Assembly: GCA_035507915.1 (NCBI GenBank)
Contig: DATJNS010000142.1
Coordinates: forward strand, 1 to 25,125
Reading direction: 5' to 3'
Origin: JACQAI01 sp035507915
GTDB taxonomy: Bacteria; Pseudomonadota; Alphaproteobacteria; Elsterales; Elsteraceae
Length of the DNA: 25,125 nucleotides
This document shows, in pieces, positions 7,494 to 15,705 of the stretch. Both the position numbers and the translations under genes were made by a program. How positions within the stretch are numbered: the stretch's first letter is position 1; each line of letters starts with the position of its first letter. The notes below the pieces were generated by a model that worked only from the letters and a program-made list of their open reading frames with translations, did no database searches and was not told the DNA's origin.

Positions 7494-8843
7494 ATGAGCC
7501 GCGCCTCGGGCGTGCGCCGCGTCGCGCTCGGCGTGGCGCTCGCCGGCGCGCTCACCCTGCCGCTGGTCGCCGGCTGTCACGCCAGCGACCCGCCGGGCGA
7601 CGACGCGGACGTCGGGTTGATCGACCGGGCGATGACGATCGTCGGCCGGGACTACATCGCCCCCGTCGATCGCAGCGAGCTCACGACCAATGCCCTGAAG
7701 GGCATGCTGGCGAACCTCGATCCGCACTCGGAGTACATGGACGAGGCCGCGTATCAGGCGTTGCGGGCCGACCTGCGCGGCCACTTCGGCGGCATCGGCA
7801 TCCGGCTCGCCATGGTCGACGGCATCCCGCAGGTGATCTCGCCGATCGACGGCACGCCGGCGGCGCACGCCGGCATCGATCCCGGCGACGTCATCACCGA
7901 GATCGATGGGAGCCCGACCAAGAAGATGGGCCAGGAGGAGATCATCAGCCGATTGCGCGGACCAGTCGGCACCACCGTCGTTGTGATGATCGCGCGCGCC
8001 GGCCGGCCGCCGTTCCCCGTGACCCTGACGCGCGCCGTGATCGATGTCGCCTCCGTCAAGTCGCGGCTGGAGCCGGCGGGGATCGGCTACCTCCGCGTCC
8101 TCAGCTTCGGCACCGCCACACCGTCGGAGACCGCCAAGGCGCTCGACGGGCTGATGCATGCGGCCGGCGGCCGTCTCAACGGTCTCGTGCTCGACCTGCG
8201 CGACGATCCGGGCGGCGCCATCGACTCGGCCGTCGCGGTCGCCGGCGATTTCCTCGACGGCGGCACCGTGGTCTCGACGCGCGGCCGCAGCGGAGAGGAT
8301 CAGGACGTCTATAGGGCGACGCGCCACGGCGACCGGCTGCCCGGCACGCCGATGGTGGTGCTGATCAACGGCGCCTCGGCGTCGGGGTCGGAGATCGTCG
8401 CCGGCGCCCTGCAGGACCGGAAACGCGCGACCGTGATGGGCACGCGCAGCTTCGGCAAGGGCTCCGTCCAGTCGATCATCCCGCTCCGCGGCCACGGCGC
8501 GATCCGCCTCACGGTCGCACGCTACTACACGCCGGCCGGCCGCTCGATCCAGGACGTCGGCATCGCGCCCGACATCGTCGTGACCGTACCGAAGGCGGAA
8601 CAGGCCACGGGCAAACTCGTCCGCGAGGCCGACCTCAAGCGCGCTCTCGGCAACACGGGCTCCCTGACGCACGACGCGATCGCGCCGCCGGGCACGTCGG
8701 CGGCGGAAGGCGACGAGGCGACCATCGACCCGAAGCTGATCGGCACGGCCAAGGACGCACAGCTGCACGCCGCGCTGGCCTTCTTCGCGGATCGCGCGAT
8801 GCAACGAACCGATATCGACACGCAGCCGCACAAGGAGCCCTGA
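7494..8843 (+). CDS. S41 family C-terminal processing peptidase, predicted lipoprotein
   Basis: The 449-aa protein is a CtpA/Prc-type serine protease of the envelope. It has a signal peptide with lipobox LVAGC (Cys28), an N-terminal helical region ending in LANLDPHSEYMD (about 72-83), and a PDZ domain (about 98-180, GIGIRL to the G.PVG.....I.R pattern). The catalytic domain contains LVLDLRDDPGG (231-241). The dyad is probably Ser297 in GASASGSEIVAG and Lys322 in SFGKGSVQ; the 25-residue spacing equals that of E. coli Prc Ser430/Lys455. The ATG at 7494 is preferred over an upstream TTG at 7461 that overlaps the PepSY gene. The Rieske gene starts two bases after its stop. The Ala/Gly-rich tail (about 395-449) is probably disordered. 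Confidence 0.92.
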   Translation: MSRASGVRRVALGVALAGALTLPLVAGCHASDPPGDDADVGLIDRAMTIVGRDYIAPVDRSELTTNALKGMLANLDPHSEYMDEAAYQALRADLRGHFGGIGIRLAMVDGIPQVISPIDGTPAAHAGIDPGDVITEIDGSPTKKMGQEEIISRLRGPVGTTVVVMIARAGRPPFPVTLTRAVIDVASVKSRLEPAGIGYLRVLSFGTATPSETAKALDGLMHAAGGRLNGLVLDLRDDPGGAIDSAVAVAGDFLDGGTVVSTRGRSGEDQDVYRATRHGDRLPGTPMVVLINGASASGSEIVAGALQDRKRATVMGTRSFGKGSVQSIIPLRGHGAIRLTVARYYTPAGRSIQDVGIAPDIVVTVPKAEQATGKLVREADLKRALGNTGSLTHDAIAPPGTSAAEGDEATIDPKLIGTAKDAQLHAALAFFADRAMQRTDIDTQPHKEP

Positions 8844-8845
8844 GG

Positions 8846-9514
8846 ATGTCCGACACGACGCATTCCCTGTCCGCCCATGCGCCGGCCGAAGCCCATGGCG
8901 AGACGCGGCGGGATTTCCTGCTGCTGGCGACCGGCGCGCTCGGCGCCGTCGGCGTGGCCGCCGTCGCCGGTGTGTTCATCGACAGCATGAATCCGTCGGC
9001 CGACGTGATCGCGGCGGGTGCGCCGATCGACGTCGACGTGTCGAAGCTGAGCCCCGGCCAGCAGATCATCGTGCTGTGGCAGGGCCACCCGATGCTCATC
9101 GTCAACCGCACCCCGGCGCTGCTGAAGACGCTGCAGGATCCGGCGCTGCGCAGCCGCCTGCGCGACCCCGATTCCAAGGAGCTGCAGCAGCCGGCCTACG
9201 CGACGAACTGGCACCGTTCGCTGAAGCCGGAGCTCCTGGTCCTGGTCGGGACCTGCACCCATCTCGGCTGCATTCCGCAATTCCGCCCCGACGTCGGCGA
9301 CAAGGACCTCGCGCCGAGCTGGCCGGGCGGCTTCTTCTGCCCATGCCACGGCTCGAAGTACGACATCGACGGCCGGGTGTTCCGCGGCGTTCCGGCGCCC
9401 TACAACCTACCGGTGCCGCCCTACCGCTTCCTCGACGACAAGACGCTGCGCATCGGCGAGAACCCGCCGAACCAGGACGCGCGCTTCACGCTGTCATCGG
9501 TCGTCCAGCTGTAG
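8846..9514 (+). CDS. petA: Rieske iron-sulfur protein, cytochrome bc1 type (PetA-like)
   Basis: The 222-aa protein has a twin-arginine N-terminus (TRRDFLLLATGALG, 20-33) that serves as the membrane anchor. The Rieske fold binds a 2Fe-2S cluster in CTHLGC (137-142) and CPCHGS (165-170). Ligands are Cys137, His139, Cys165 and His168, with Cys142-Cys167 as the conserved disulfide. GVPAPYNLPVPPY follows, as in bc1 Rieske proteins. The 22-residue spacer between the motifs and the segment QQPAYATNWHRSLKPELLVLVG resemble, from memory, beta/gammaproteobacterial PetA more than the shorter alphaproteobacterial type. petB and petC do not follow; a minus-strand GST gene converges 23 bases downstream. It begins two bases after the S41 gene, with AAGGAG just before that stop. 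Confidence 0.92.
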   Translation: MSDTTHSLSAHAPAEAHGETRRDFLLLATGALGAVGVAAVAGVFIDSMNPSADVIAAGAPIDVDVSKLSPGQQIIVLWQGHPMLIVNRTPALLKTLQDPALRSRLRDPDSKELQQPAYATNWHRSLKPELLVLVGTCTHLGCIPQFRPDVGDKDLAPSWPGGFFCPCHGSKYDIDGRVFRGVPAPYNLPVPPYRFLDDKTLRIGENPPNQDARFTLSSVVQL

Positions 9515-9537
9515 CGCGACCCGACGAGGACCGCGCG

Positions 9538-10251
9538 TCACGCCACCGTATAGGCGCCGCGCCCGAACACCTTGTCCATGTTGTCGGGGCTCGCCTTGTC
9601 GAACTGGGTGACCTGCGTGCGCACCGCGTCGACTTGGGCGAGCGCCTTGACGACCGCCGGGCGTTGGCCGACGGTCGCGACCCACGCCATCAGCTTGGGA
9701 TAGCTCTGCTCGGTCGCCTGGCCCATCAGGGTGCCGACGACGCGCGCCCACGGGAAGGTCGCCATGTCGGCGATCGAGTAGGCGGCGCCGCCGAGATACG
9801 GCACCTGCGCGAGCCGCGCCTCCAGCACGTCGAGCACGCGGCGCGTCTGGGTGCGGTAGCGCGCCAGCGCATAGTCGTTGCCCTTGGGCGCGAAGCGCAT
9901 GAAGTGGACGAACTGGCCGAACATCGGCCCGAGCTGGGTCATCTGCACCTGCAGCCACTGGATCGCGTCGTAGCGCTCGCGCGTCGTGCGCGCCAGGAAC
10001 TGGCCGGTCTTGTCGGCCAGATAGAGCAGGATGGCGCCCGACTCGAACACCGTGTAGGGCGCGCCGCCCGGCCCGTCATGGTCGACGATCACGGGCACCT
10101 TGGCGTTGGGGTTGAGCTTCTTGAAGGGCGCGTCGAACTGGCCACCGGAGAACACGTCGACCGGGATCACGGTGTAGGGCAGCGCCATCTCCTCGAGCGC
10201 CAGATAGATCTTCACGACGTTCGGGCTGCCCATGGCGTACAGGTCGATCAT
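9538..10251 (-). CDS. glutathione S-transferase, nu-class/YfcG-like
   Basis: The 237-aa cytosolic protein has an N-terminal thioredoxin-like domain. MGSPNVVKIYLALEE (7-21) aligns with the Thr/Ser-Pro-Asn glutathione-activating segment of the YfcG/YghU type. NPNAKVPVIVD holds the cis-Pro, and VFESGAILLYLADKTG binds the glutathione gamma-glutamyl part. The C-terminal all-helical domain includes YLGGAAYSIADMATFPW, the N-capping box region. Such enzymes often reduce disulfides or act on organic hydroperoxides; the substrate here is unknown. AGGAGGACG precedes the ATG. It follows the 140-aa unknown gene and the CoA transferase on the same strand and may be their last co-transcribed gene. Confidence 0.9.
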   Translation of the reverse strand: MIDLYAMGSPNVVKIYLALEEMALPYTVIPVDVFSGGQFDAPFKKLNPNAKVPVIVDHDGPGGAPYTVFESGAILLYLADKTGQFLARTTRERYDAIQWLQVQMTQLGPMFGQFVHFMRFAPKGNDYALARYRTQTRRVLDVLEARLAQVPYLGGAAYSIADMATFPWARVVGTLMGQATEQSYPKLMAWVATVGQRPAVVKALAQVDAVRTQVTQFDKASPDNMDKVFGRGAYTVA

Positions 10252-10309
10252 CGTCCTCCTCCCTTTCGTGTGCTCTCGTGCCCGCCGCGGTGCGGCAGCG
10301 TCAGGCGCC

Positions 10310-10732
10310 TCAGCGCGGCCGTTCGCCCTCGGCGGCGATGCCGTGCATGATCTCTCGGAAGCGCGCGGGCAGCTCGTCCTCGCCCACCGAATCGAAGGTG
10401 TCGACGTTCATCATCGAGCCCTCGTTGTGCATCAGCTCGATGCGGCAGTTGCCGTTCGCCTGCGCGATCAGGGTCGCCGTGAACCGGCCGAACTCGATGC
10501 GCACGCCCTCGATCGGCTTCAGGTACTGCATCCGGATCAGCTGGTGGCGCAGATCACGCAGCCCGAGCACCTGCAGCCGCTCGACGGCACCGATCAGCGG
10601 CTGCATGCGCAACCGGAACACCACCTGACGCAGCACGTGCTCGTCGGCCTCGCGGCGTTGGCTCTCAACGCGCTCGAGCACGATCTTGGCGAGCTCCTCC
10701 TCGAGCTCGTCAGCGGCGTTTTCTGCGGCCAT
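10310..10732 (-). CDS. conserved-looking protein of unknown function, 140 aa
   Basis: I do not recognise this protein. It has no signal peptide or membrane segment. Residues 1 to about 35 are very charged (Glu/Arg) and probably helical or coiled coil. The rest alternates hydrophobic strands: VRIEFGRFTATLIAQ (about 78-92), then RIELMHNEGSMMNVDTFDSVG, and ends in a helix (DELPARFREIMHGI). The pattern suggests a small alpha/beta domain. AGGGG precedes the ATG. It lies between the CoA transferase gene (81 bases upstream) and the GST gene (58 bases downstream), all on the minus strand. Third-position G/C bias and the absence of competing annotation support it as a real gene. Confidence 0.75.
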   Translation of the reverse strand: MAAENAADELEEELAKIVLERVESQRREADEHVLRQVVFRLRMQPLIGAVERLQVLGLRDLRHQLIRMQYLKPIEGVRIEFGRFTATLIAQANGNCRIELMHNEGSMMNVDTFDSVGEDELPARFREIMHGIAAEGERPR

Positions 10733-10813
10733 TCCCCTGTCTCCCGGGAAAGTCGGCTACAGGTAGCACGGCCGGTTGCGCGTGGCGAGGGTCCGCCCCG
10801 CCCGCGCCGCCGG

Positions 10814-12037
10814 TCAGATGATGCGCTCGCGCGCCAGCCGCTCGATCTCGGCGGCGTCCATGCCGAGCAGGCCGCCCAGGATCTCGCGCGTGTGGGCGCC
10901 CAGCAGCGGCGGCGCGCGGTCGTAGGCGATCGGCGTTTCGGAGAGGCGAACCGGACTGCGGATCAGCGGGATCGGACCGCCGACCGGATGCTCGACCTCG
11001 ACCCGCATGCCGCGCGCGCGCACGTGCGGATCCGCGAACACCTGGGCGACGTCGTTGACCGGCCCGCACGGCACGCCCGCGGGCTCCAGCCGCGCCACCC
11101 ACTCGGCCGCCGTGCGCTGGCGCGTGATGTCCTCGATCAACGGGATCAGCACGTCCTTGTTGGCGGCGCGCCCGGGGTTGTTGGCGAAACGCGGATCACG
11201 CGCCAGTTCGGGCCGCTCGAGCGCCGCGCAGAGACGCTCGAACTGCCCGTCATTGCCGCACGCCACCATCATGAGCCCGTCCTTGCAACGGACCGCGCGC
11301 GACGGCTCGACGGTGGGATGCGCGTTGCCGTGGCGGCCCGGCAGCTTGCCGGTGTGCAGATAGTTGATGCCGACATTGGCGAGGTTGAAGATCTGCACCT
11401 CGAGCAGCGCCAGATCGATGTGCTGACCGACGCCCGAGACGTCGCGGTGCGCCAGCGCGGCCAGCATCGCGATGGTCGCGTAGGCCGCGGTCATCAGGTC
11501 GGTCACCGCGACGCCGGCGCGCAGCGGGCCGCCGCCGGGCGCCTCGTCGGGCGCGCCCGTGACGCTCATCAGCCCGCCCATCGCCTGCATCACGGGATCG
11601 TAGCCCGGCCGCGCCGCGTAGGGCCCGGTCTGGCCGAAGCCGGTGACCGAGCAATAGATCAGCCGCGGGTTGACCGCGCGCAGCGACGCATAGTCGAGCC
11701 CGTAGCGCGTGAGCGCGCCGGTCTTGTAGTTCTCGAGCACGATGTCGGAGCACGCGGCGAGCCGGCGCACGATGTCCTGGCCCGCGGGGGTCGCGATGTC
11801 GAGCGTGAGCGATTTCTTGCCCCGGTTCGCGCACAGGAAATAGAGCGCATCGGTGGTGTCGCGGCCGTCGCGGTCCTTGAGATAGGGCGGGCCCCAGCCG
11901 CGCGTGTCGTCGCCGACGCCGGGCCGCTCGACCTTGATGACCTCGGCGCCGAAATCGGCCAGGTTCTGCGACGCCAGCGGCGCCGCCAGCACGCGGCTGA
12001 GATCGAGCACGCGGATATGCGACAGGGCGCCGGTCAT
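10814..12037 (-). CDS. class III (CaiB/BaiF family) acyl-CoA transferase
   Basis: These cytosolic enzymes move CoA between carboxylic acids. The 407-aa protein has full family length. It starts SHIRVLDLSRVLAAPLASQ, with the FGAEVIKVERPGVGDDTRGWGPPY signature running on to about residue 52. It contains ANRGKKSLTLD (70-80), DIVLENYKTG (98-107), YCSVTGFGQTGPY (128-140) and RPGYDPVMQAMGGLMSVTG (143-161). Asp180 in GVAVTDLMTA matches the nucleophilic Asp of formyl-CoA transferase (Asp169). ATG 12037 has GGAG seven bases upstream and begins the conserved N-terminus; the frame stays open far upstream but encodes no family sequence there. Acyl substrate cannot be read from sequence. Confidence 0.93.
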   Translation of the reverse strand: MTGALSHIRVLDLSRVLAAPLASQNLADFGAEVIKVERPGVGDDTRGWGPPYLKDRDGRDTTDALYFLCANRGKKSLTLDIATPAGQDIVRRLAACSDIVLENYKTGALTRYGLDYASLRAVNPRLIYCSVTGFGQTGPYAARPGYDPVMQAMGGLMSVTGAPDEAPGGGPLRAGVAVTDLMTAAYATIAMLAALAHRDVSGVGQHIDLALLEVQIFNLANVGINYLHTGKLPGRHGNAHPTVEPSRAVRCKDGLMMVACGNDGQFERLCAALERPELARDPRFANNPGRAANKDVLIPLIEDITRQRTAAEWVARLEPAGVPCGPVNDVAQVFADPHVRARGMRVEVEHPVGGPIPLIRSPVRLSETPIAYDRAPPLLGAHTREILGGLLGMDAAEIERLARERII

Positions 12038-12104
12038 CGAGCAGCTCCGAGCATGGCGACCACGAAAGAGTGTCACGTCGCCGGGCGGAGCGGCAACCGG
12101 CCGG

Positions 12105-12133
12105 TTCCCGAAGCGAGGCCGCCGGTGTATAGC
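12105..12133 (+). promoter_or_regulatory. candidate promoter of the TPR-methyltransferase gene
   Basis: TTCCCG (12105-12110), a 17-base gap and TATAGC (12128-12133) end six bases before the ATG at 12140. The spacing equals that proposed for hemC and would give a leaderless mRNA. The -35 is weak (3 of 6) and the -10 matches 4 of 6. Confidence 0.3.
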
Positions 12134-12139
12134 GGGGCG

Positions 12140-13651
12140 ATGAGCTCGCAAACCAATCCAGCGGCGGCGCTCGACGCGCTGCTCCAGAGCGCGACCGCTC
12201 ATCACGGCGCCGGGCGGCTCGACGAGGCGGCGCGCCTCTATCACGAGGTGCTGGCCCGCGCGCCCGACCATGCCGTCGCGCTCAACCGGCTCGCCATCAT
12301 CGCGCTGCAGACCGACGCGCCGGAGCCGGCGATCGAGCTGTGCCGTCGCGCCATCGCGGCCGCGCCCGACGTCGCCGAGACCTACAACCATATGGGCCTG
12401 GCGCTGCAGCGCACCGGCCGGCTCGACGCGGCGCTCGAGGCGTTCGAGCGCGCGGTCGCGCTCAAGCCGACGTTCGCCGACGCGCACTACCATCTCGCCG
12501 TCGCGGCACGCGCCGGCGGCCGGGCGCAGCGCGCCGAGGCGGCCTATCGCGCCGCGATCGCCGCGGACGCGCGGTTCGCCAGCGCCTACATCGAGCTGGG
12601 CGCGCTGCTGCAGGGCCAACGCCGGCTCGACGACGCCGCCGCGGTCTACCGCCAGGCGCTGACGGTGCGCGACGATTACGCGCCGATCCTCGGCAATCTC
12701 GCGCTGGTGCGCCATCAGCAGGGAGCGCTCGACGAGGCGATCGCGTTCGCCGAGCGCGCGGCGCGCGCCGAGCCCGGCTCCGCCGAGCTCGCGACCAATC
12801 TCGGCATCCTGCTGCAGGAGCGCGGCCGGCTCGACGAGGCCGGCGCCGCGTTCGCCCGCGCGCTCGCCCTCAAGCCCGACTACGCGCCGGCGCACGCGCA
12901 TGCCGGCCTGCTCGCGCACGAGCGCGGGCGCATCGACGAGGCGGTCGAGCGGTTCGACGCGGTGCTGCGGCTCAAGCCCGACGACGAAGACGCGCGCTTC
13001 ATGCTGGCCGTCCTCCAGGGCGCACCGCTGACGCGCGCGCCGGCCGGCTATGTCGGCCGGCTGTTCGACCAGTACGCCGGGCGCTTCGACGACCACCTGA
13101 CCAACACGCTGGGCTACCGCGCCCCCGAGGATCTGGCGGCGATGATCGCCGCGCTCGACGCCGGAAGGGAACGCGCCACCGTGCTCGACATCGGCTGCGG
13201 CACGGGGCTGTCCGGCCTACCGTTCCGCGCCGGCGCGCGCCGATTGATCGGCCTCGACTTGTCGGCCGAGATGCTGGCGCGCGCCAAGACGCGCGGCATC
13301 TACGACGAGCTGCATCAGGCCGACGCGCGCGACTTCCTGGCGCGCTTCGTCGGCGCGATCGACCTCGCGATCGCCGCCGACGTGCTCGTCTATGTCGGCG
13401 ACGCGGCGCCGCTGTTCGACGCGCTGGCGCCGCGCATCCCGCCCGGCGGCCTGTTCGCGCTCTCGATCGAGCGGCGCGACGACGGCACGTTCGCGCTCGA
13501 GCCGACCGGCCGCTTCAGCCACAACCCCGAGCACATCGCCGCGCTGGCCGCCGGCGCCGGCTTCGAGGTCCGCGCGGCGCGCGACGCCATCATCCGCCAC
13601 GAGCGCCGCGCACCCGCGCACGGCGCCCTGATCGTGCTGCAGAAGGTGTGA
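12140..13651 (+). CDS. TPR-repeat protein fused to a SAM-dependent methyltransferase domain
   Basis: The 503-aa protein has about eight tetratricopeptide repeats (about 15-290). They have the usual periodic G....A...Y..A....P pattern, for example GRLDAALEAFERAVALKP (93-110). A class I methyltransferase follows (about 300-503). Motif I is VLDIGCGTGLSG (348-359), with GLDLSAEML (371-379) after it and the AAD.LVY (motif IV region) further on. The segment LFDQYAGRFDDHL just before motif I is typical of TPR-methyltransferases of alphaproteobacteria. It has no signal or membrane segment, so it is cytosolic. The TPRs probably select a protein target; the substrate is unknown. It is divergent from the CoA transferase gene across 102 bases. 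Confidence 0.9.
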   Translation: MSSQTNPAAALDALLQSATAHHGAGRLDEAARLYHEVLARAPDHAVALNRLAIIALQTDAPEPAIELCRRAIAAAPDVAETYNHMGLALQRTGRLDAALEAFERAVALKPTFADAHYHLAVAARAGGRAQRAEAAYRAAIAADARFASAYIELGALLQGQRRLDDAAAVYRQALTVRDDYAPILGNLALVRHQQGALDEAIAFAERAARAEPGSAELATNLGILLQERGRLDEAGAAFARALALKPDYAPAHAHAGLLAHERGRIDEAVERFDAVLRLKPDDEDARFMLAVLQGAPLTRAPAGYVGRLFDQYAGRFDDHLTNTLGYRAPEDLAAMIAALDAGRERATVLDIGCGTGLSGLPFRAGARRLIGLDLSAEMLARAKTRGIYDELHQADARDFLARFVGAIDLAIAADVLVYVGDAAPLFDALAPRIPPGGLFALSIERRDDGTFALEPTGRFSHNPEHIAALAAGAGFEVRAARDAIIRHERRAPAHGALIVLQKV

Positions 13652-13662
13652 TGGCGTGGCGG

Positions 13663-13734
13663 GCGCTCGCGGGGCTTTGCCCCTGCCGCGCTCAGGACGC
13701 GCTCGCGGGGCTTTGCCCCTGCCGCGCTAGGGAC
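13663..13734. repeat. tandem 36-bp repeat, two copies, each with a hairpin; possible bidirectional terminator
   Basis: Units at 13663-13698 and 13699-13734 differ at only two of 36 bases. Each contains GGGGC-TTT-GCCCC, a 5-bp stem with a 3-base loop. The array lies between the convergent TPR-methyltransferase and dctM genes, and the second unit overlaps the last codons and stop of dctM. No T-run follows the stems on either strand, so termination by these hairpins is a guess. Confidence 0.8.
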
Positions 13735-15064
13735 AAATATATCCGGCGCCCATCGGCGACTTGAAGCAGCCCACCGATTCCGGGAGCACGTGCTTGGGCA
13801 GCCACAGCACGACGTCGGGCAGGAAGATCGTGAAGGCGATCACGGCGAAGAAGATCACGTAGATCGGCAGCGAGGCGACCAGCGCCTGGGAGAAGCGCAC
13901 GCCGACGAACTTCGACGCCATCAGGAGCGCCAGCCCGTAGGGCGGCGTGATCAGGCCGAACGCCAGCGTGACGATCAGGACGACGCCCATGTGCACCGAG
14001 TTGATGCCGGCGCTCTGGGTCAACGCGTTGACCACCGGCATGAAGATGATGATCGCCGGGATCGGCTCGATGAAATCGCCCACGATGGTGAACACGGCGA
14101 CCAACGAGAACAGCACCAAAGTCGGGTCGTTGCCGGCAACCGCCTCGATCCAGCCCGACACCACGATGGGGCCGCGCAGATAGGCGAGAATCCAGCCGAA
14201 CGCCGAGGCCGCCGCGATCGTGATCATGGGCAGCGAGTAGATCAGCCCGGCATGGACGAAATCGCGCCACAGGTGGCGCAGATGACCGCGGTTGAGCAAC
14301 GGGATCACGATCACGAGGATGTAGACCACCGCGATCACGCCGGCCTCGGTCGGCGTGAACCAGCCCGACAGGATGCCGCCCAGGAGGATCACGGGGATCA
14401 TCAGCGGCAGCGCGGCGGCGCGGCCCGCCTCGGCGAACTGGCAGAGGCTGGCGCGCGGACGCCGGAAGCCGACCGGGCCGAACAGATAGGAGAACAGCAT
14501 CAGGCCGAAGCCGACCAAGAGGCCGGGCAGCACGCCGCCCAGGAACAGCCCGGCGATCGAGACGTTGCCGATCGCGCCGTAGACGACCGCCATGATGCTG
14601 GGCGGCACCAGCGCCGCGATCGTCGAGGCGCCGGCGATCAGCCCGGCGACGAACGCGGCGCTGTAGCCCTCGCGCGCCATCGGGACCGCCATGGTGCGGC
14701 TCAGCACCGCGACGTCGGCCGAGGTCGAGCCCGACATGCCGGAGAAGAACATGCTGAACACCGTGACGACCTGCGCCAAGCCCCCGCGCACGTGGCCGAC
14801 CATCGCCTGCGACAGGTTGGCGATGCGGATCACCACGTTGGCCGAGGTCATCAGCTCGCCGACCAGGAGGAAGAACGGCACCGCCATCAAGGCCGGCGAG
14901 TCGATGCCGCTGAACATCTGCATGACCATGTTCGCGTTGGTGATCGGCGTCAGGTACGTGCCGACGATTACGCCGGCGACCAGCGAGAACGCCACCGGCA
15001 CGCCGAGATAGCCGAACACCAGGAACAGCACGGTCATCAGCGCGAGGATGAGCGCGGGGCTCAT
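13727..15064 (-). CDS. TRAP transporter large permease (DctM family)
   Basis: This is the large, ion-coupled membrane subunit of a tripartite TRAP carrier in the inner membrane. The 445-aa protein is almost wholly hydrophobic, with about 11-12 membrane segments. It carries the DctM motif MFFSGMSGSTSADVAVLS (about 109-126), followed by AGASTIAALVPPSIMAVVYG. GWFTPTEAGVIAVVY in the second half is also characteristic. ATG 15064 overlaps the small-subunit stop (ATGA), showing coupling. An upstream extension of the frame exists but is not coding. The C-terminal codons overlap the second copy of the 36-bp repeat, so the last residues (about GAGYICP) are repeat-derived and differ from family norms. 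Confidence 0.95.
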   Translation of the reverse strand: MSPALILALMTVLFLVFGYLGVPVAFSLVAGVIVGTYLTPITNANMVMQMFSGIDSPALMAVPFFLLVGELMTSANVVIRIANLSQAMVGHVRGGLAQVVTVFSMFFSGMSGSTSADVAVLSRTMAVPMAREGYSAAFVAGLIAGASTIAALVPPSIMAVVYGAIGNVSIAGLFLGGVLPGLLVGFGLMLFSYLFGPVGFRRPRASLCQFAEAGRAAALPLMIPVILLGGILSGWFTPTEAGVIAVVYILVIVIPLLNRGHLRHLWRDFVHAGLIYSLPMITIAAASAFGWILAYLRGPIVVSGWIEAVAGNDPTLVLFSLVAVFTIVGDFIEPIPAIIIFMPVVNALTQSAGINSVHMGVVLIVTLAFGLITPPYGLALLMASKFVGVRFSQALVASLPIYVIFFAVIAFTIFLPDVVLWLPKHVLPESVGCFKSPMGAGYICP

Positions 15065-15627
15065 ATCCCGAGATCCTCCTCCTGCAGCAGCGGGTCGCCT
15101 GCGGCGCCGTCGCGATCGGCGAAGCCGTTGCGCCAGCCGTTGACCAGCAGCTCGATCGCGAAGAGCGCGATCAGCGCGCCCGAGATCGGTATCGCGGCGT
15201 AGAGGCTGGCGATCGGCGTCAGGGACGGCATGCGGTAGCTGCCGAAGCCGTTGAGGAAGTTGGCGTAGCCGAAGCCGACCAGCCAGACGCCGACCGCAAG
15301 CACGATCAGGCCCTTCACGGTCTCGAGCACCGTGCGCGTCGGCCCGTCGAGCGCGTCGGTGATCGCCGACAGGTTGAGGTGATCGTGCCGCCGCGTCGCC
15401 ACGGCGGCGCCGATGAAGGCGCCGTAGGTGAAGAAGGTCGAGGTGACCTCCTGGAGCCACAGCCACGGCGCGCCGATCGTGCGCGTCACAACGTCGAGAA
15501 ACACCGAGGTCGTGAAGCCGACGATGGCGACGCCGCACAGCGACATCAGCACGTATTCGAGCGGGTCGAGCGCACGCCACTTCAGGTGGCGCCGCGTCTG
15601 CAGCACGATCGGCCGGCCTTCGGTCAT
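15061..15627 (-). CDS. TRAP transporter small permease (DctQ family)
   Basis: The 188-aa protein has four predicted membrane helices, at about 24-46, 62-80, 101-122 and 143-165. The conserved W.QE....F....F.GAA.A.R...H pattern (LWLQEVTSTFFTYGAFIGAA) is the DctQ signature. It pairs with the large permease in the inner membrane. The ATG at 15627 lies before a short polar N-terminus. Its stop overlaps the start of the large-subunit gene. A 261-base gap separates it from the upstream dctP-type gene and contains an inverted-repeat element, which may uncouple expression of the permeases from that of the binding protein. Confidence 0.93.
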   Translation of the reverse strand: MTEGRPIVLQTRRHLKWRALDPLEYVLMSLCGVAIVGFTTSVFLDVVTRTIGAPWLWLQEVTSTFFTYGAFIGAAVATRRHDHLNLSAITDALDGPTRTVLETVKGLIVLAVGVWLVGFGYANFLNGFGSYRMPSLTPIASLYAAIPISGALIALFAIELLVNGWRNGFADRDGAAGDPLLQEEDLGI

Positions 15628-15705
15628 GGCTTGGTCGCGCCCGCTCCAGCTCGGCGAGCGTTCCTGGTGTCGTGGACCACGTACACGTCTCGGAACAATC
15701 CTATT

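Noticed and set aside
10232..12139. Upstream extension of the TPR-methyltransferase frame to 1139 codons
   Set aside because: The extra 636 codons run antisense to the hypothetical and CoA transferase genes, with no recognisable domain. The TPR protein starts cleanly at 12140.
12038..13096. N-terminal extension of the CoA transferase frame
   Set aside because: It is antisense to the TPR gene and lacks family sequence. ATG 12037 with GGAG upstream begins the conserved N-terminus.
13663..13734. CRISPR-like array
   Set aside because: Only two adjacent units with no unique spacers between them.
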